A DNA stretch of 64,000 nucleotides from Paramecium sonneborni (GCA_905182985.1 CAJJDN010000110.1:137635-201634); one strand, 5' to 3'; positions 1-15,628 are shown, counted from the first letter of the stretch. The notes: generated from the letters alone by a model not told the origin. Program-made: numbers and translations.

Positions 1-1676
1 AAATCTTCCCCTTCCATTCTTAAAAATAAAAATGCAATAACGAAATAATTCAATCATGACAATATTATTTAAATTAATCAGCCACAATGAATCTTAAGAT
101 TAAACTCCATCAAGTTTTATGCTAATTTAGAATTCACTTTTTCTAACAATTTAAAATTAATATTATCTATCTGCAAAAATAATCATCCCTTTTTATTGAA
201 GCATTTTCAAAATTAAAATACTCAACATGTTTCTCCTTTGATTTACTATTATAAACAATAATAGTTTTGAAGATAATTATTTAAATGTTAAAACTTATCA
301 AAAACGAAACTTAATGTATTTTTATATCAATTATTTTTTAGACTATTAATATTATTTGAATAATAAAATACTATAATTGTTTTTCAAAAATTTTACAGTT
401 CTAAATCAATATGATTTTTTATCTACTTTTCCTTCTATTGCTACACTTCAATTTAATTCTTTTAAATCCTTTTTTTATTTAAATATCAAAAACTTAAAAT
501 TCTGCTCTCAATTCATTTTCTTTTCTACTTCTTAGCTACCCTTTTTATGAACTATTGTTTTTTATGCCCAATCTAACTATTCTTAAGTTTTAAAATTAAA
601 TGGTTTTTAACATTTAATTTGTTTTTGTGATCAAAATCTTCAAAAATTTTAATTTTAGGAACTGTTCTTATAAACAGAAACAGCAAGGATCAGATCAATC
701 AGAAAAATCTATTAAATTCTCAATTGCAATTAAATATTTAGTTTTAAAATATATTATATACACTATCTCAAAATAATTTAAAGTGTTGATAAATTTTAGT
801 CCTGTATATTGTAGTATTAACATAAGCTGAATTAAATTTACAATTATTTAATAATAAATAACAGCATAATTTAATAATAAAAGAAAATATTCTTTTTTTC
901 TATTAAATTAAATACTCTTAATGATAATTTTTATCTAAGTTCTGTCTATTACCCTAAAAAATCTATTGATCTTTTTATATTTAATGAATAAATCTACAAG
1001 TGTTAATAGTAATTAATTTTAAATAGTGTAATATTGGTCTTTAAAATATTTATGCTAGTTATTTTTTTTTTTGAAATACAATATTAAAATATATAATTAT
1101 TTTATTATATTTACCTAAAAACTTAATAACTTTAAAAAATTTTTTTTTGTTTTTCACTCCAAAAATTTATAGATAAAGGAAGATCATTTAAATAATTTTA
1201 AAATTTTGATATTCTTTTCTTAAATGAATTATAAAAAATAAAAAAAGTAATAAAAATTTACACAATCAAAGAATAAGTTAATTTAAAAAGCTTTTTTAAA
1301 GTTAAGTATTAAATAATCAATCTTTGTGAATAAAAAACTATAAATAATTTTGATCATTTATTGATGTAATTTAGTCTCTGTTAATGATTATTATAATTAA
1401 TTAGGAACCTTTAATTCATAAAAATTAATTATGTTGTCCTTTAATTGTGTTATGATAATATCACATATTTTATTTTATATTAATTAATATATATTTGGAA
1501 ATTTGAATAATAATCATTGAGATATTGCGATTTATTAGTTATTTGATTAAATCTAAATATAATTTAAGATTTAAAATAAATTAGTATCTGCAATGTAAAG
1601 GAAAGTAACTCTAAAAAGAAATGCAATCTTTAATGAGAATATCCGAACAATAACAATTAAAAACCAGGAGGAATAT
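1..1676. other. AT-rich stretch without a recognisable gene
   Basis: About 1.7 kb of very AT-rich sequence with frequent TGA in every frame read. I saw no telomeric G/T-rich repeat, no tRNA-like segment and no protein-like frame on either strand. This is long for a genome where most intergenic gaps in this window are under 300 bases. Confidence 0.5.
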
Positions 1677-2396
1677 ATGAATAATTTGAAGATGCAAGCG
1701 ATTCGTTTGTAAATTGAGAAAATAGTCCATCTTGATCCTTTATTAAAATCGCTCCTTAATTCTAAGCCTAATCGTAAACAGTATGCTCGTCCTTTATTTA
1801 AAACTTAAAATAATCGATCTTTTATGGAATCAAAGATCAAAGAAGAAGAAACTAGATAGAGAGCTAAAAGTTCTTAAGGGTCTAATTTTGGAGAGATGAG
1901 TCTTAAATATAAACGTTTAACATAAAGAGGATTGTTTAAAATAAAGATGCATGTAAATAAAATACGAAGACGATTTAAAAGATGTGTGATTGCAGTTTGT
2001 CTGTTGCTAACATATTTTAGTTATAATCCACTTTTTAAAAAGTGTAAACGATTTTCAAGACCTCGAATATCAATATTACGTAGTAAACCAATTTTAGATA
2101 AGCTGCCGATTTTATCGTAAATAGATAAAACAAATACAATTGATGATAGTGTAATGTCTAAGGAACCTCTTGCCTATCTTAAAAAGAAAAATTCTTCGTA
2201 AGGAAATTTTGATATCTTTATTAAAAGACCTATTCAATAGTTTATAATGAGATCCAATACTTAAACATATTCCTAGAAAAGAATATGCAAAACTGAACAT
2301 TCATAGGTTAAAAGCATGTTTCATATTAATAAAAAATTAATCCATGATAAAATGTTTCTAAAGTCATCCTCAATTAAATTACTTTCTATGAGTTGA
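1677..2396 (+). CDS. Hypothetical basic protein, 239 aa
   Basis: One uninterrupted frame of 239 codons from ATG to TGA in ciliate code, with about a dozen TAA/TAG read as Gln. In DNA this AT-rich such a length without TGA is unlikely by chance. The product is rich in Lys, Arg, Ser and Gln and has one short hydrophobic run at about residues 103-114, flanked by basic residues. An upstream ATG at 1621 runs into TGA just before this start, so 1677 is preferred. No family recognised. It could be a fast-evolving ciliate-specific gene. Confidence 0.5.
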
Positions 2397-3054
2397 CATA
2401 TTTAATCTTTGTTTTATGTTTATAATTTATAAAGTTATTTTGATTATCATTAAATATAATTATAAAAGTTTGAAACTTGATTATTAATTTAGAGAAAAAT
2501 ATTGTTTGTCTTATAAAAATTAAATGTTAAGATAAAATTCTTAACAAAATGATTATTTTTATAAGAAATCACTTAAAATAATAGACATTAATTTTTTTAG
2601 AAATAAGATGAAACTTATTATTAGACTTGGAAATATAAAATTTATTTAATGAAACGTTGCGCTTTCAAATAATTCAATTAAGTAAGTATGAGGTGTAAAA
2701 TTTGATTTGGGAACTATTTGTAAAGTTTATATTAAAAACAATATTTCATTCATCCCATTCTCCAGACATACCCTTTCTTAATTTTAAAATTAAACAACTA
2801 TCATTTGGAACAGCTTAATCTTATAAATTTGCTTTATCATCCAATAACTAATTTATGATTTATATATTGGCTTACCCTATCTCCCAAATAGATTCTCATA
2901 TCTTAGATTTCCTATTTGTAGTAAGGTAATAATTTTCTTTTCAAGATCTCTACTGGATCAAGTAATGAGCATTCAAAAAAGAATACTCTATTTTCTCTTT
3001 TGATTCTCAAATATATTTTTAATGGTTCCATTCTAATTATTAAATAAATAAATT
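2397..3054. other. Intergenic, nothing recognised
   Basis: AT-rich spacer between two plus-strand genes. Short frames only. The next gene has an alternative in-frame ATG at 3022. Confidence 0.5.
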
Positions 3055-5345
3055 ATGAAAATTGAAAAAGTGGTTGAATGGAAACCAATATATATTAATT
3101 AGACCTTAATGGAAATGTTAATTCAACCATTTTTCTAGATTAATCTTCTAGGTTAAGAAAAAAAGAAATCTATTAATAAAACTTAATCATCTTTTGCATA
3201 TAATTCAATGATAATTTAAGATATGAATTGTGGACCAGAATTAGAATAATTAAATTAAAAATTGGTAGAAAGACTTTGCAGGGATATGAACAAGTGTGAT
3301 TTATTCTATAATTTACATAAATAGCAAATATAAGTGAAATTAAGAAAGTTAATTTATAACATATTCATTTACTAAGAATTACAAAAGGTTTAACTTGTTA
3401 AATCAAAATTGTATATTTTGAAGTAATATTGCGAGATGCTTTATTTAGAATGCAATCTTTTAGAGTAATTTGCAAAGTATAATCAGATAGTCATATAAAA
3501 AGTATTGAAAAAGTACAAAAAATAAGTTTTCATTCAAGATCCTTAATTCAACCTATAGAAAATGCAGAGTGTTAATAATGAACTATAGATTTTTAATAAT
3601 CGTTAGGATATTTAAAAAATTCAAGTGAAACTGAAATTGTTATATTCTCGTTGTCTTTCAACTAAAAAATAGAATAATAATATAAAGAAATTAAAATATC
3701 ATAATATATATAAAGGATTTACAAGAAAAGAATAATTATTGATAGGGTTATATTTAGGGGTCTCATTTTGCTTATTGTTATATATAATATCAAGAAGAAA
3801 CTAATTAAATAATAACTTTTATTAAAAGTATTAAATAACAATATAAATAGTCAATTTTACTATGATTTATATTTTCCAATGTTCAGAGGGATAGGGTTAA
3901 TGATTTTATATTATTGGTCACTCATATTTTGTGTATACTGTTGGATTAAAGGCCATGTTGGTTATAGATCAATTTTCAATTTTAAACATCATAGTTCATC
4001 AATTAATTAATTAATTAGAAGAGCTGCATTTATAACATTATTGTTTTTTTCAATATTGATTTTAAGTTTATAAAAAGAACTCTATATTGAAGAGGAAAAG
4101 GATAGTAAATTATACCTGTAAGATTACATAACAGATAAAATAGTTTATGATCCTGCAATAGGACCTTTAATATTATGGATATTCATGTTACTTTATATGA
4201 TATGGCCCTCAAAAAAGTACTTGAATGCTAAAGGTAGAAAATACTTTTGGAGAATTCTATACACAAGTATTTTAGCAGGATTTTTTGATTGTCCATTTGT
4301 TAATGGTTGGTCAACAGATTAATTATTATCATTAGCATTAATGCTCAAGGATTTTGGTTATACAGTTTGTTTTTATATAAAATACATATAGGATACAGAT
4401 GATTATAAATCTTAAGCTACTTGTGGTGATCCTAAAAATCTATTGATAGGTTTAATAGTATGTTTAATTCCTATTTTCTTAAGATTTGTTCAAATTGGAA
4501 GATGTTTTTATGATGCTAAGAAAATAACTATGGATGATATATTTGTTATTATGATATATATAGAAGTAACAATGGTAACAGTTTTTTCATTTTTATCATA
4601 ATTTGGTAATATTTATTTTATAATGTGGATTATATCATTTTGTTTACTTGCTTGTAATGCATATTTTTGGGATATAAAGAAGGATTGGGGTTTATTTTAA
4701 ATAAATTCAAAACATAGATATCTTAGAAATTAAATAGCATTTAAACCTATATTTTATTATATTGGTATTATTTTGGAATTCTTTCTTCGTTTTGCTTGGA
4801 TTCTTTCAATATCACCAAATATGGCATCAATAATTCATGTTTGGTCACCTTTATTTTCTTTATTAATGGCCATATTAGAATTGTGTAGAAGAACAGTATG
4901 GAATATATTTAGAATAGAAAATGTTCATATATAAAATATGGGAGATTTTAAAGCAGTTTATCCAATATAGCTTCCATTTGAATCATTGATAGATTAATAA
5001 TCATATGCAAATATAAAAGAAATGAGAAAAACTTAAATAGATCCAATTAATATATCTTTATTAAGTGGAATATAAAATTAATAATCAGTTGCAGGATAGT
5101 ATTTTTAATTTAGAAATTCTATTAGATCAGATTCAATGGAAGATGAAACTAAATTAAATTAATTATTATAATAAGAATAAGATTTAATAGCAGAAACTAT
5201 GTATGAAGATAGAAAGAGAGAAAGTATATTGATAATGAGATATTCTTAATTTAAAGAAGATAATTAAGATGAGAAAATTTTAAGTCAGTCAGAATTACTT
5301 AAAGATCTTTAAGGAATTTAAGAATTGATTAAAAAAATGAATTGA
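3055..5345 (+). CDS. SPX-EXS family protein (XPR1/PHO1/SYG1-like phosphate exporter)
   Basis: Predicted 755 aa multi-pass membrane protein. The family exports inorganic phosphate and senses inositol pyrophosphates through SPX. One 23-nt intron at 3828-3850 restores the frame; exons sum to 2268 = 756 codons. The N-terminal third is SPX-like (VVEWKPIY near the start; a helical region ending in VLKKYKK). The C-terminal half is a clear EXS domain: FRGIGLMI, RKYFWRILYT, a DCPFVNGWSTDQ motif, RFVQIGRCFYDAK, WDIKKDWGLF, FEFFLRFAW-like and RRTVWNIFRIENVH segments with hydrophobic helices between. The C-terminal tail is polar and Q-rich. The SPX part is divergent. An in-frame ATG 33 bases upstream is possible. 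Family assignment is firm; transported substrate is inferred. Confidence 0.9.
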
Positions 5346-5428
5346 TTTTATAATTATAATAGTATAAATCATACTAAATGTAATATAAATTAATTGAAAA
5401 TGTCTATTAATTATTATAACTAAAAATT

Positions 5429-8400
5429 TCAATGATCTTTAAACATTGGTGATTAAAATAAAGTCTTTTAATATTATTCTTTCCTTTCATCTCCCTAATT
5501 TACATATCGCATTTTGGTATCTTAAACTTCTTTTTCGTCATCATAATCACTAAGATGTTATTGATCATCACACATATTAATTTGATGGACAGAATCTTTG
5601 ATGTCTTAACTATCTTTAAGATTCATCATATCTTCCTTAACACATGTATCAGGAACTTCAAACTATATTTAATTAAAACTTAATGAATCTTATTTTTTAA
5701 CATCAGGTGTTTCATTTATAACTTTTTAATGACCTTGCAGTATCTATTGATAATACCTAAAATTAATTAATATTTATATATATAATATATATACTATTAA
5801 GTAGTAGATTGGCTATTAGATATTCTATTAAGGAAAGACTTAAATTTTTCACTCCTTGCTGGAGAAATAGCAGTCGCTTCCTTTTTTATTTAAATGTTAG
5901 GTTCTTAAGAATCCTCATTTTCAAAAAGTGTTCGGAAAGTGCTTTTTTATTTTTGAAATGCTTCTTTTGGTACAGTTTCATTTTTATTATTTGCAAGAGT
6001 AATAAATTCTTATTCTTAAGTTGGATTTATTCTTTAAACAGATTCTTTAGTTTATCCAGATGCAGGACTATGTGGAGCAGATTTTTAAGATTCATGTGAC
6101 ATATTGATTGATTCTTCTTCAATATCTGCATGAGATCCTTTATATGATTATAAAATCATAATTGCTTGCTATTTAGATGCATTGTCATCTTCTGAACAAG
6201 TATTTTATTTATTTTTTTCTGTTTCTAAAGCATTCATAAATATTTCTTTATTTTCAAATGAAACATAAAGATTTTTATTATGAGATGAAAGTGAAGGTAT
6301 CATTTTTTAATTATCTCTTATATTTTATACATTTTGATTCATATCTATTTTATCATTGAAATATTAACAAAAGTTTTATTATTTAGCTTCTGAATTTTTC
6401 TTTTAATTGCTTAAATCAGTCTTGATTCTTTAACTTAAAGATTCTTCATTCTTTTTTGGTGGAGTAGGCTAAGTTCTAATTGGTTATGCATTATTCATTT
6501 ATTAAATATTTGAAATCAGTGGAATAGCAGATTCAATTAATTCAAAACTACCAATATTTTAATAGAATACTTTTAAGCAATTAATGACATTGTAGCCTAT
6601 ATATCCATTGAACCCATTGAATAGAGTTATATATATTAATTTTGAATTTCTTATTAAAATTCACCAATCTTTGAAAATTTAGAATGATGTTAATTCATGA
6701 TTTCTCTAAATGCAGTCATATCCATATTGTCTAAAACTCTTTTCCAATTAGTCTCAATTTCATTCTAAGTTTTCTTAGTATCTAATTAATTATTTGTCAA
6801 CTATTAAAATAATTTAGTAATAAAAGATAATGTTTATTATTTTGAATTAGACAATTAATTTATACTTCTCTAATATATTTCTTCTAAAAAGATTGACAAT
6901 TATTATTTTGTTTCTCTACAAATCTTCATTTATTTTTCATAATAGTTTTACAATTTATTTCCTTAACTTGACAATTAATTCAACAATTCCTATCTATTGC
7001 TTTGAATTTAATAAAGCAATGATAAAAATACCTTTAATTCTCTCTCTTTAAATTATATATCTACAGATGATGATTATCTTTGGGTTGAATCTAAAGAGCT
7101 TTATTAAAATGAAAATGTTTATGAATCTGCTGTTGATTATTTTAATTATGCAATTTCAGTAAAGAACATTCCTTTACCTGCTAATTTAACAGCACATTTA
7201 GAACAAAAAAAGAGATATTCATTACCTTCTTCTGTCACATATTTAGCCTTCTTGTCTTTATGATAGATACAAAATCTTTAAGGTTATTAAGGAGGCTTTG
7301 GGAATGGAGATAGTGTTTTGACTCCAAATTACAAGTGCATTCCAATACTATCTCCAATCTATCATTTAAATAATTAGATAATACACTTGATGTTTGTTCA
7401 GAACTACTAAAAGCACTTGGCGAACCTAAATTAAGGATATGGGATTGATTTTCTTTATCAAATTACATTATTTTCATACATTACAATTATTCTTCAACAA
7501 CAGATTTACTTTTACTATGCTCTGTATTTTATGATGTTGTTGTAAATCTTTTTGGTGTTGGGGTTATCGCAGCTGTCTCGGATCTCTTAGAATCTTACAA
7601 GGATTGTTGATGATGATTTCTATTTCCATATGAAAGTGAATTTGTAGAACTATGTCCTTTCAATTTTTACTATTGAATCTATTACTAAATAGATAAATAT
7701 GGGCCAAAATGATTATTTTTTTATTTCTAATTACTCCCATTTCCTTTTGGAGATGATACATCTGTTTCTAATTATAATTTATTTTAAATACTAAAATGAT
7801 TTTATAGTAATTAAGCTACACTCTCTTTTATATCTAATGGAGAATGAGATTTTTATTAATATTTTGTTGTCATGGGAGTTAAAATTATTTGTTAATCTTA
7901 AACTTATTGCTTTTTACATAATAAATTATTTATATCTTAATCTGTCTTAGTATTTTTTAGTAATTGTCTAATTGCATCTGAATTAGGAGAATAATCTCTT
8001 TTTTTATTTTAATGATTCATAGCTTATAATTTCTCTTAAATAGAATCAATATGTGAATTGCTTTTATTTTATAATGACATATTCGATTTATGATTTGATT
8101 ATTAAGGTTTTTATGATGGTTTTGTACAATAATTTTATTATTAAGGTGGTGATTATCTATTATCGGTTCCTTCGTTTTATTTTCTCTCAAAACAATTAAC
8201 ATGTAATTAGACAGGGATAAGTTACTGAAATTTGGATTTATCAGGTAATTTAGAAAATTAAGATGCTAGGAATTATTAAGTTTGAGATGTCTTAGATTGA
8301 TGTGATACTTATTAATTCATATTTTAATATATTTTAACAACGATAATTCAAATTCAAATTTAATATAAATAGTTAGGGTTTCATTTACACTCATCATTAA

Positions 8401-9458
8401 ATTAAAATTAATTAACTTCTACATGTTTCTTATTTGAAGATAACTTACCACTACCTATTTCATTAGTTTCTTCTGGTATACAATTAGGATCATCTTATGG
8501 AGTTTTATGCTAATTAAATTATTTAATTGTTGGGGTAGATTATGCTTTGTTAATATTATGCAATGAAAATTGAGATCTAAGTTTTCTCATTTCCATTCTT
8601 TTTTGTATATTAGTCTCTTATGCATTCATACCTGCTTCAATTTGCTATTGATAATCATATCATCATTTAATACCTATGATATTCTTCTTTCTTATTTTTT
8701 AAATTAACTGGCTATTTCTTTAGCTCTACCTTCTGTTTAAATTATTATTTATTCTTCAATAACTTAATTTTAAATCTCTTTAATTTTTTCTTCTTTCTCT
8801 TATTCTATTATATTTTTTTAATGAGGCTTTTCTTATTCCTCTTCATCCTCGCTATGACTGCTGTCTGTATTTTTTATTATCTTACTAAAACTTTGACTAT
8901 TTGGATTCTTATTAATTGTTGAACCACACTAAAAAAATTTATCTACAACAGGTTCTTAAAAACTAAATGAAAGTATATTATTATCAGGTTTTTTTGATGT
9001 CTTAGGTTTATTCATAAATGAATACGAAGTTTACTATACATTAATTGTAGGCACTTCAATTTTCTTCTTTTCAGGAGGTGTTACTTATTTAACTTATTCT
9101 GATGGCTATAATATAGATGGGTTAGTAAATATGTTTTTTAATTTAATTTCAAAGTACTCATGTGCACGATCTTCGCATTCCTTATAATACTCTACACCTG
9201 CCTATATTCTTTTATAATAAAAGTAATACCATATACAATTATATTAAATTTTTAAGGGCTTCATTATTAGAGTAATTGCTTAACACTAAAACGATGTCAT
9301 TATTTAAGATCTATAACGCGAAATCATCTGGCAATGCTTTACTTTGCTCATGAAATTATCATGAAATAATACTTGGCACTTTGAATTCACTTTGACTTGT
9401 GGTTCGAAACTACGATAGGAACAGCAAATGATACCATCTTAGAGAGAAGTTATGACAT
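5429..9458 (-). CDS. Large Q/N/S-rich protein with B-box-like zinc finger
   Basis: About 1250 aa in ciliate code, read continuously on the minus strand. Placed introns include 5757-5794 (38 nt), 6548-6570 (23 nt) and 7359-7384 (26 nt); a 29-nt one near 8650 and others near the 5' end are also needed. The N-terminal part is helical and charged; the middle is Q/N-rich low complexity. Around 7150-7300 there is a B-box-like zinc ligand pattern: FCIYHKDKK followed about 18 residues later by FFCSKCAVKLA. After it come coiled-coil-like Gln-rich helices. The 5' end is uncertain: an in-frame TGA near 9360 is removed only by an unusual 33-nt intron. Function unknown; B-boxes mediate protein interaction, for example in TRIM-like proteins. 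A plus-strand frame at 7061-7262 is its shadow. Confidence 0.75.
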
Positions 9459-9597
9459 ATGTTGCTTTTATATATATATATTATAATTAATTTATATTAT
9501 TTAAAATATATATTTCTATAAATTATGATTTTTTTAAACATATCATTACACATCAAGTTTGTTTTTATTTTCAAACATTTTTTCATAAACTTGTTCA

Positions 9598-10200
9598 TCA
9601 TTACACAATTTTCTTCTTAGGATGCTCTAAGAATATATTAAATTTTCTTACTGTTTCAATAAATGGATTAAATTTTGAGAAATGAGATCTACATTAACAA
9701 GCATTTCTAGTTTAAATTTCTTCAGCCATCATTTTAAATACACGATTCAATTTTTTATGGACAGTTGTTTTAAAGAGATCGCTATGCAGCCTAACAAATT
9801 ACAAGAACTTATAATGTTCTTCATTAGACCAGTGACCTAAATACTAGAAGAATTTACATACCTCTTTATTTTTTTACTTTTTTCTTTGAATCTAAATCCT
9901 CTTTGAAATCAGTTTTTTCAATATTATTTTAAGTCTTCATTCTCTCTAAACTTTACATATCGACATAATTTTGTATGTCATTCATCTAATTAGGATGGAG
10001 ATTATTGGACTAATTTAAATCGATTTGTGAGATGCCTTAACATCCAACTTGATATGACATATTTTGCTATTACTGGGTGTTCATCTAGTACCAATAAGGG
10101 GCTTAACAATATTAGTAATATTGCCAATAGTCTAATTTAGTCTATGTAGATGCTTACTGTTTTATTAGGTATTGGGATAGTAAGAGTAATAAGGGTTCAT
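9598..10200 (-). CDS. SANT/Myb-like domain protein, 183 aa
   Basis: Two introns (10132-10157, 26 nt; 9837-9861, 25 nt) give exons summing to 552 = 184 codons. The N-terminal half is Tyr/Gln/Asn-rich. The C-terminal half starts KKQRGHWSNEEHYKFLQF, which has the tryptophan-containing first helix of a SANT/Myb-like domain, and continues with MAEEIQTRNACQCRSHFSKF, resembling the last helix of ciliate SANT proteins. Such domains bind DNA or histone tails, so a nuclear role is inferred. It sits between two other minus-strand genes. Confidence 0.75.
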
Positions 10201-10355
10201 TTCAAGGCTTATAGAGAAATGTTTTTCTTAAAAAAACTTAATAATCTTTGAATACGTAAATTAAAGTAGGATTTATATACAATATTACCGGACAAATCTC
10301 ATGAATATGCCATAACATTAAAAATATAATATAATATTTAAGAAAAAATATAAAT

Positions 10356-12041
10356 TCATGGAATTCTGGCAGTCTAATTCATGTTATTTGTCCTAACTGA
10401 GGAAGTATTTTTGACTTCATAGACTGTTTGAGCGACATTAGGCTACGTTTATTATCTTTTTTTAATTGATTATAATTCTGCCTCAGCAAATGCCAATTTC
10501 TCTTAAACTTCAAAATATTTCTTATTTTAGTCCTCAAATTTTTTTTTCCATTAATTTGCCTCCTATTTTAAATATAGTAAAAAATTTATACATTTACATA
10601 ATGTGTTACGTAAGTCTCCGTTTTTGATTAGGATGACTATTAATTTTATAATAATGTTTCCATTTCTTCATTTTTTTCATTCAACTCTTTTATTTATTGA
10701 TCCTTCTCCAAGAAAGTTCTTTAAACTTTTCTTAATTCTAGTTCTAATTTAGCAATCTAATCTTTATATTATTATGCTTTATTTTCTTAATTCAATTAAA
10801 CTTATAATTGTAATTAATTATGTTCTTAATATAAATTTTCATAATCCTACGAACTTTATTTTAATTTCAATTATAATTATTCAATTTATTATTGTTGTAA
10901 ATTGATTTTATTTTAAAAATCTGTAGGATTGATAATTTTAGTTTTGAGTAACCCATTTTCTCTATTAAGATTATCAATAACTTATCTTAATCTACTCATT
11001 TCAGTATTTAATTAAGTCAATCTACTATCTTTATCTAATGATTCAGTTTCAATATCTTAAAATCTTCCTTTCCATCTTTCCATTTCATTATTCTTTTAAT
11101 CATTCAAGACATTAACTCTCTCTACTTCTGTTGTCATTAAAGCAAGTTTACTCTATAATTCTCTAATTTATTATTCTTTAGTCTTTTATATGACACTGCT
11201 TTCTTCATTGAATCCAAAAATCTTAAATTCAAGTTCTTTATATTTCTTTTACCATTCCAAAACTAAATCTTTTTGCATCTTAATTTCATGATTTAAAATG
11301 ATATTAGTCTCTTATAAATCTATATTTTAATTATACAAATAAATTACCTCTTTTAGTATTGGATAATTCTTATTCAACTCCATATTGAAATCTAACTTCA
11401 GCTTCAAAATCAGCATATCGTTTTTTCCATATATCAATTTCTTATTATAATTCAAATGTAATTTTCATATATCTTTATATTTCTTCTTTCAATTAATTTA
11501 TTCTAGTAACATCTTCTCCAATTGATATTTTTTCAGTAGCTTAAACACTTCTTAATTTAATATTCTCCATTTATAAACTATTAAGTTGATTTTCTAATTT
11601 TTAAATCTTTTCTTAATATGCTCTATCTAATTCATCTCTTTTGATAACTTAAACTGGATGTTCACTTATATGAATCTCTTCTATTGTGGGTTTAACTGGT
11701 AATTAAATAGGATACACTGATGTAAATTATGGTCGAATATATGGTGATTAATTGATATACGTTGGGATTGGTTTTTGAGGTGAAATTAATTATGGTTGCA
11801 AGATTTAGGGTCTTATTGGTGATACAAATGAATTCACATTATTAGGTGAGGTTGTATATGCCATTGTTTATTATTCAGGAGATGCATATGGTTTTGATGG
11901 TGATTCATATGTTTTCATTCCTGTCATTGGAGTCAAATGATGTAAATGAGAATCATTAGTTGTTGTTGTTTAATATTGTTGTTTCTAATCTGAATTTCTA
12001 TATAGTGTAGGTCGTTGTTCAGTTGTAATATTATCGTACAT
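10356..12041 (-). CDS. Coiled-coil protein with proline-rich N-terminus, 542 aa
   Basis: Introns at 11320-11347 (28 nt) and 10563-10591 (29 nt) give 1629 = 543 codons exactly. Residues 1-150 are Thr/Pro/Tyr-rich and unstructured; from about residue 160 to 510 it is a long Glu/Lys/Gln heptad-rich coiled coil (for example ELRKVQRTFLEKDQQIKELN). No enzymatic motif. This organisation is common for basal-body, cytoskeletal or cell-cortex scaffolds, but no specific orthologue is recognised. Its start is 62 bases from the divergent DYRK kinase start, so the two share a short promoter region. Confidence 0.75.
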
Positions 12042-12103
12042 TAGTATTTTATTTTCTCAAATAAATTTTTATTTCTAAAAAATAAAAAGAACTCATATTT
12101 ATA

Positions 12104-14213
<2,110 letters not shown>

Positions 14214-14322
14214 TGAATATTATAGTACTTTTATATAAATAAATATTTGATATATATTTATATATTGTAAATAATTAAAGAATAATCATAAATTAAAAGA
14301 GTTTGAGAATAAAATAAAAAAT

Positions 14323-14560
14323 GTATTCCCTAAGGTTTGTCCTGAGGTAACAACATGTGAATAACATGTCATAATACCCTGGGAGTAGGAATTTAGAGAT
14401 TGAGCAGAAATGAGGAGTCAAAGCCGATTAAGACTGTCTCAACTCATAAAAGCCCATTAGTTTGGGATGGCATATTAACATAAACGAGATATGAACTACG
14501 TCTTGTATAAGGATTGCTGGTATCATGATTGATACTATCATCCCTGATGTTATATGTTAT
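14323..14560. ncRNA. Candidate structured non-coding RNA locus
   Basis: Between the DYRK and CIAO1 genes lies a block with about 39% G+C over 14341-14520 by direct count, against clearly lower G+C on both sides. No open frame of gene length. Small inverted repeats are visible (for example GTATC...GATAC near 14520). A run of A at 14315-14320 would be a T-rich, Pol III-like terminator for a minus-strand transcript. I could not match it to tRNA, U snRNA, SRP, RNase P, U3 or telomerase RNA by eye. Strand and ends are unknown. Confidence 0.35.
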
Positions 14561-14617
14561 GATTGATTATATGATAATAAAATTAAGAATAATAATTTTA
14601 TGGGTTGAATATTATGA

Positions 14618-15628
14618 TCACAATTATAAATTGAATACTTTAATATTAAGATCATCACTAGAGGCAGCTAAAAGATAATTCTTAGGATTGAAAGCAACAC
14701 AATTGACATCGAATTCAAAAGCATCCTTATGATCAATATAATAAAATTACAAAGATCTATTCTAAAGCAAAATGTGGTTATCCAAATTCATCAATGGAAT
14801 CCTTTTTAAATATACTAATTTTATTATCAGCACTAGCTAATGCTAAATACAATCCATCATAAGAGAACGATCCAGAATATATTGGTTCTTTGTGAAACCC
14901 TTATAGAGTTTAAATGTGTTTCAGATTTCCATTTTAAATAGCAAATACTTTAGCTGTACAATCAGCACTTGTAGTAAGCATTAACTTATTAAATATATCT
15001 ATTGACCAAATAGTAGATTAATGATTAACTTAGACTTATAGATGATCCCATTCATCATCTTCTCCATATATATATTAAATGACACTATTATCATAACTAC
15101 CTGAATATAGTATATTATTATTCCACTTTATGCATTTCACATCTTCATCATGTGCTTATAAAACACAATTACAACTAAACTCTAAATCTTCATGATCCCA
15201 TATCCAAACTGTTTTATCTCTTCCACATGAAGCTAAGTATTTACCATCTGCACTCCATGCTACTCCTTTAACCTAAATTTCTATTTAATTACTATACTTC
15301 TGATTCATGTCCTTCAAGTTATTGGATCAATTTGTAAACTGATCCATCAAACATCCAAACTCCAACTATTGCATCAAAACCACCTGAAGCTAGAAAATTA
15401 CCATCTTTTGAGAAACTCACAGATCTTATTGATTTTTTATGGCAATCATCAAGAGTTTACTATTTGAATCATTAATGAACTAATTACTATTAATTTATAT
15501 TCATCATTCATTAATCTCCATAACTTTATTGTTTTATCTGAACTGCACGATGCTAACATCTATCCATTTGGATGCCATACTACTTACCAAACTCTATCTT
15601 CATGACCCTTCAATATTTTACAATTCAT
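14618..15628 (-). CDS. CIAO1: CIAO1/Cia1 WD40 protein, cytosolic Fe-S cluster assembly
   Basis: 310 aa after removing introns 15460-15487 (28 nt), 15273-15297 (25 nt) and 14726-14750 (25 nt); exons sum to 933 = 311 codons. A whole-length WD40 propeller: repeats read [81 protein letters not shown], and a last [17 protein letters not shown]. Length and opening repeat match CIAO1, the platform of the CIA targeting complex that hands Fe-S clusters to cytosolic and nuclear proteins. Another small WD40 protein cannot be fully excluded without a search. It starts 58 bases after the stop of the upstream mitochondrial carrier gene. Confidence 0.85.

Noticed and set aside
7061..7262. Plus-strand open frame with protein-like text (DDDYLWVESKELY...)
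   Set aside because: It has no ATG and lies opposite the zinc-finger part of the minus-strand gene, whose C-x-x-H / C-x-x-C pattern and continuous frame are stronger evidence.
8017..8202. Minus-strand 61-codon frame inside the B-box-like gene
   Set aside because: Out of frame with the continuous Q-rich frame that spans the whole region.
14400..14470. SRP, RNase P/MRP or U3 RNA identity for the GC-rich block
   Set aside because: Short similarities to consensus boxes were noticed but no complete set of conserved elements could be found by eye, so no name is given.
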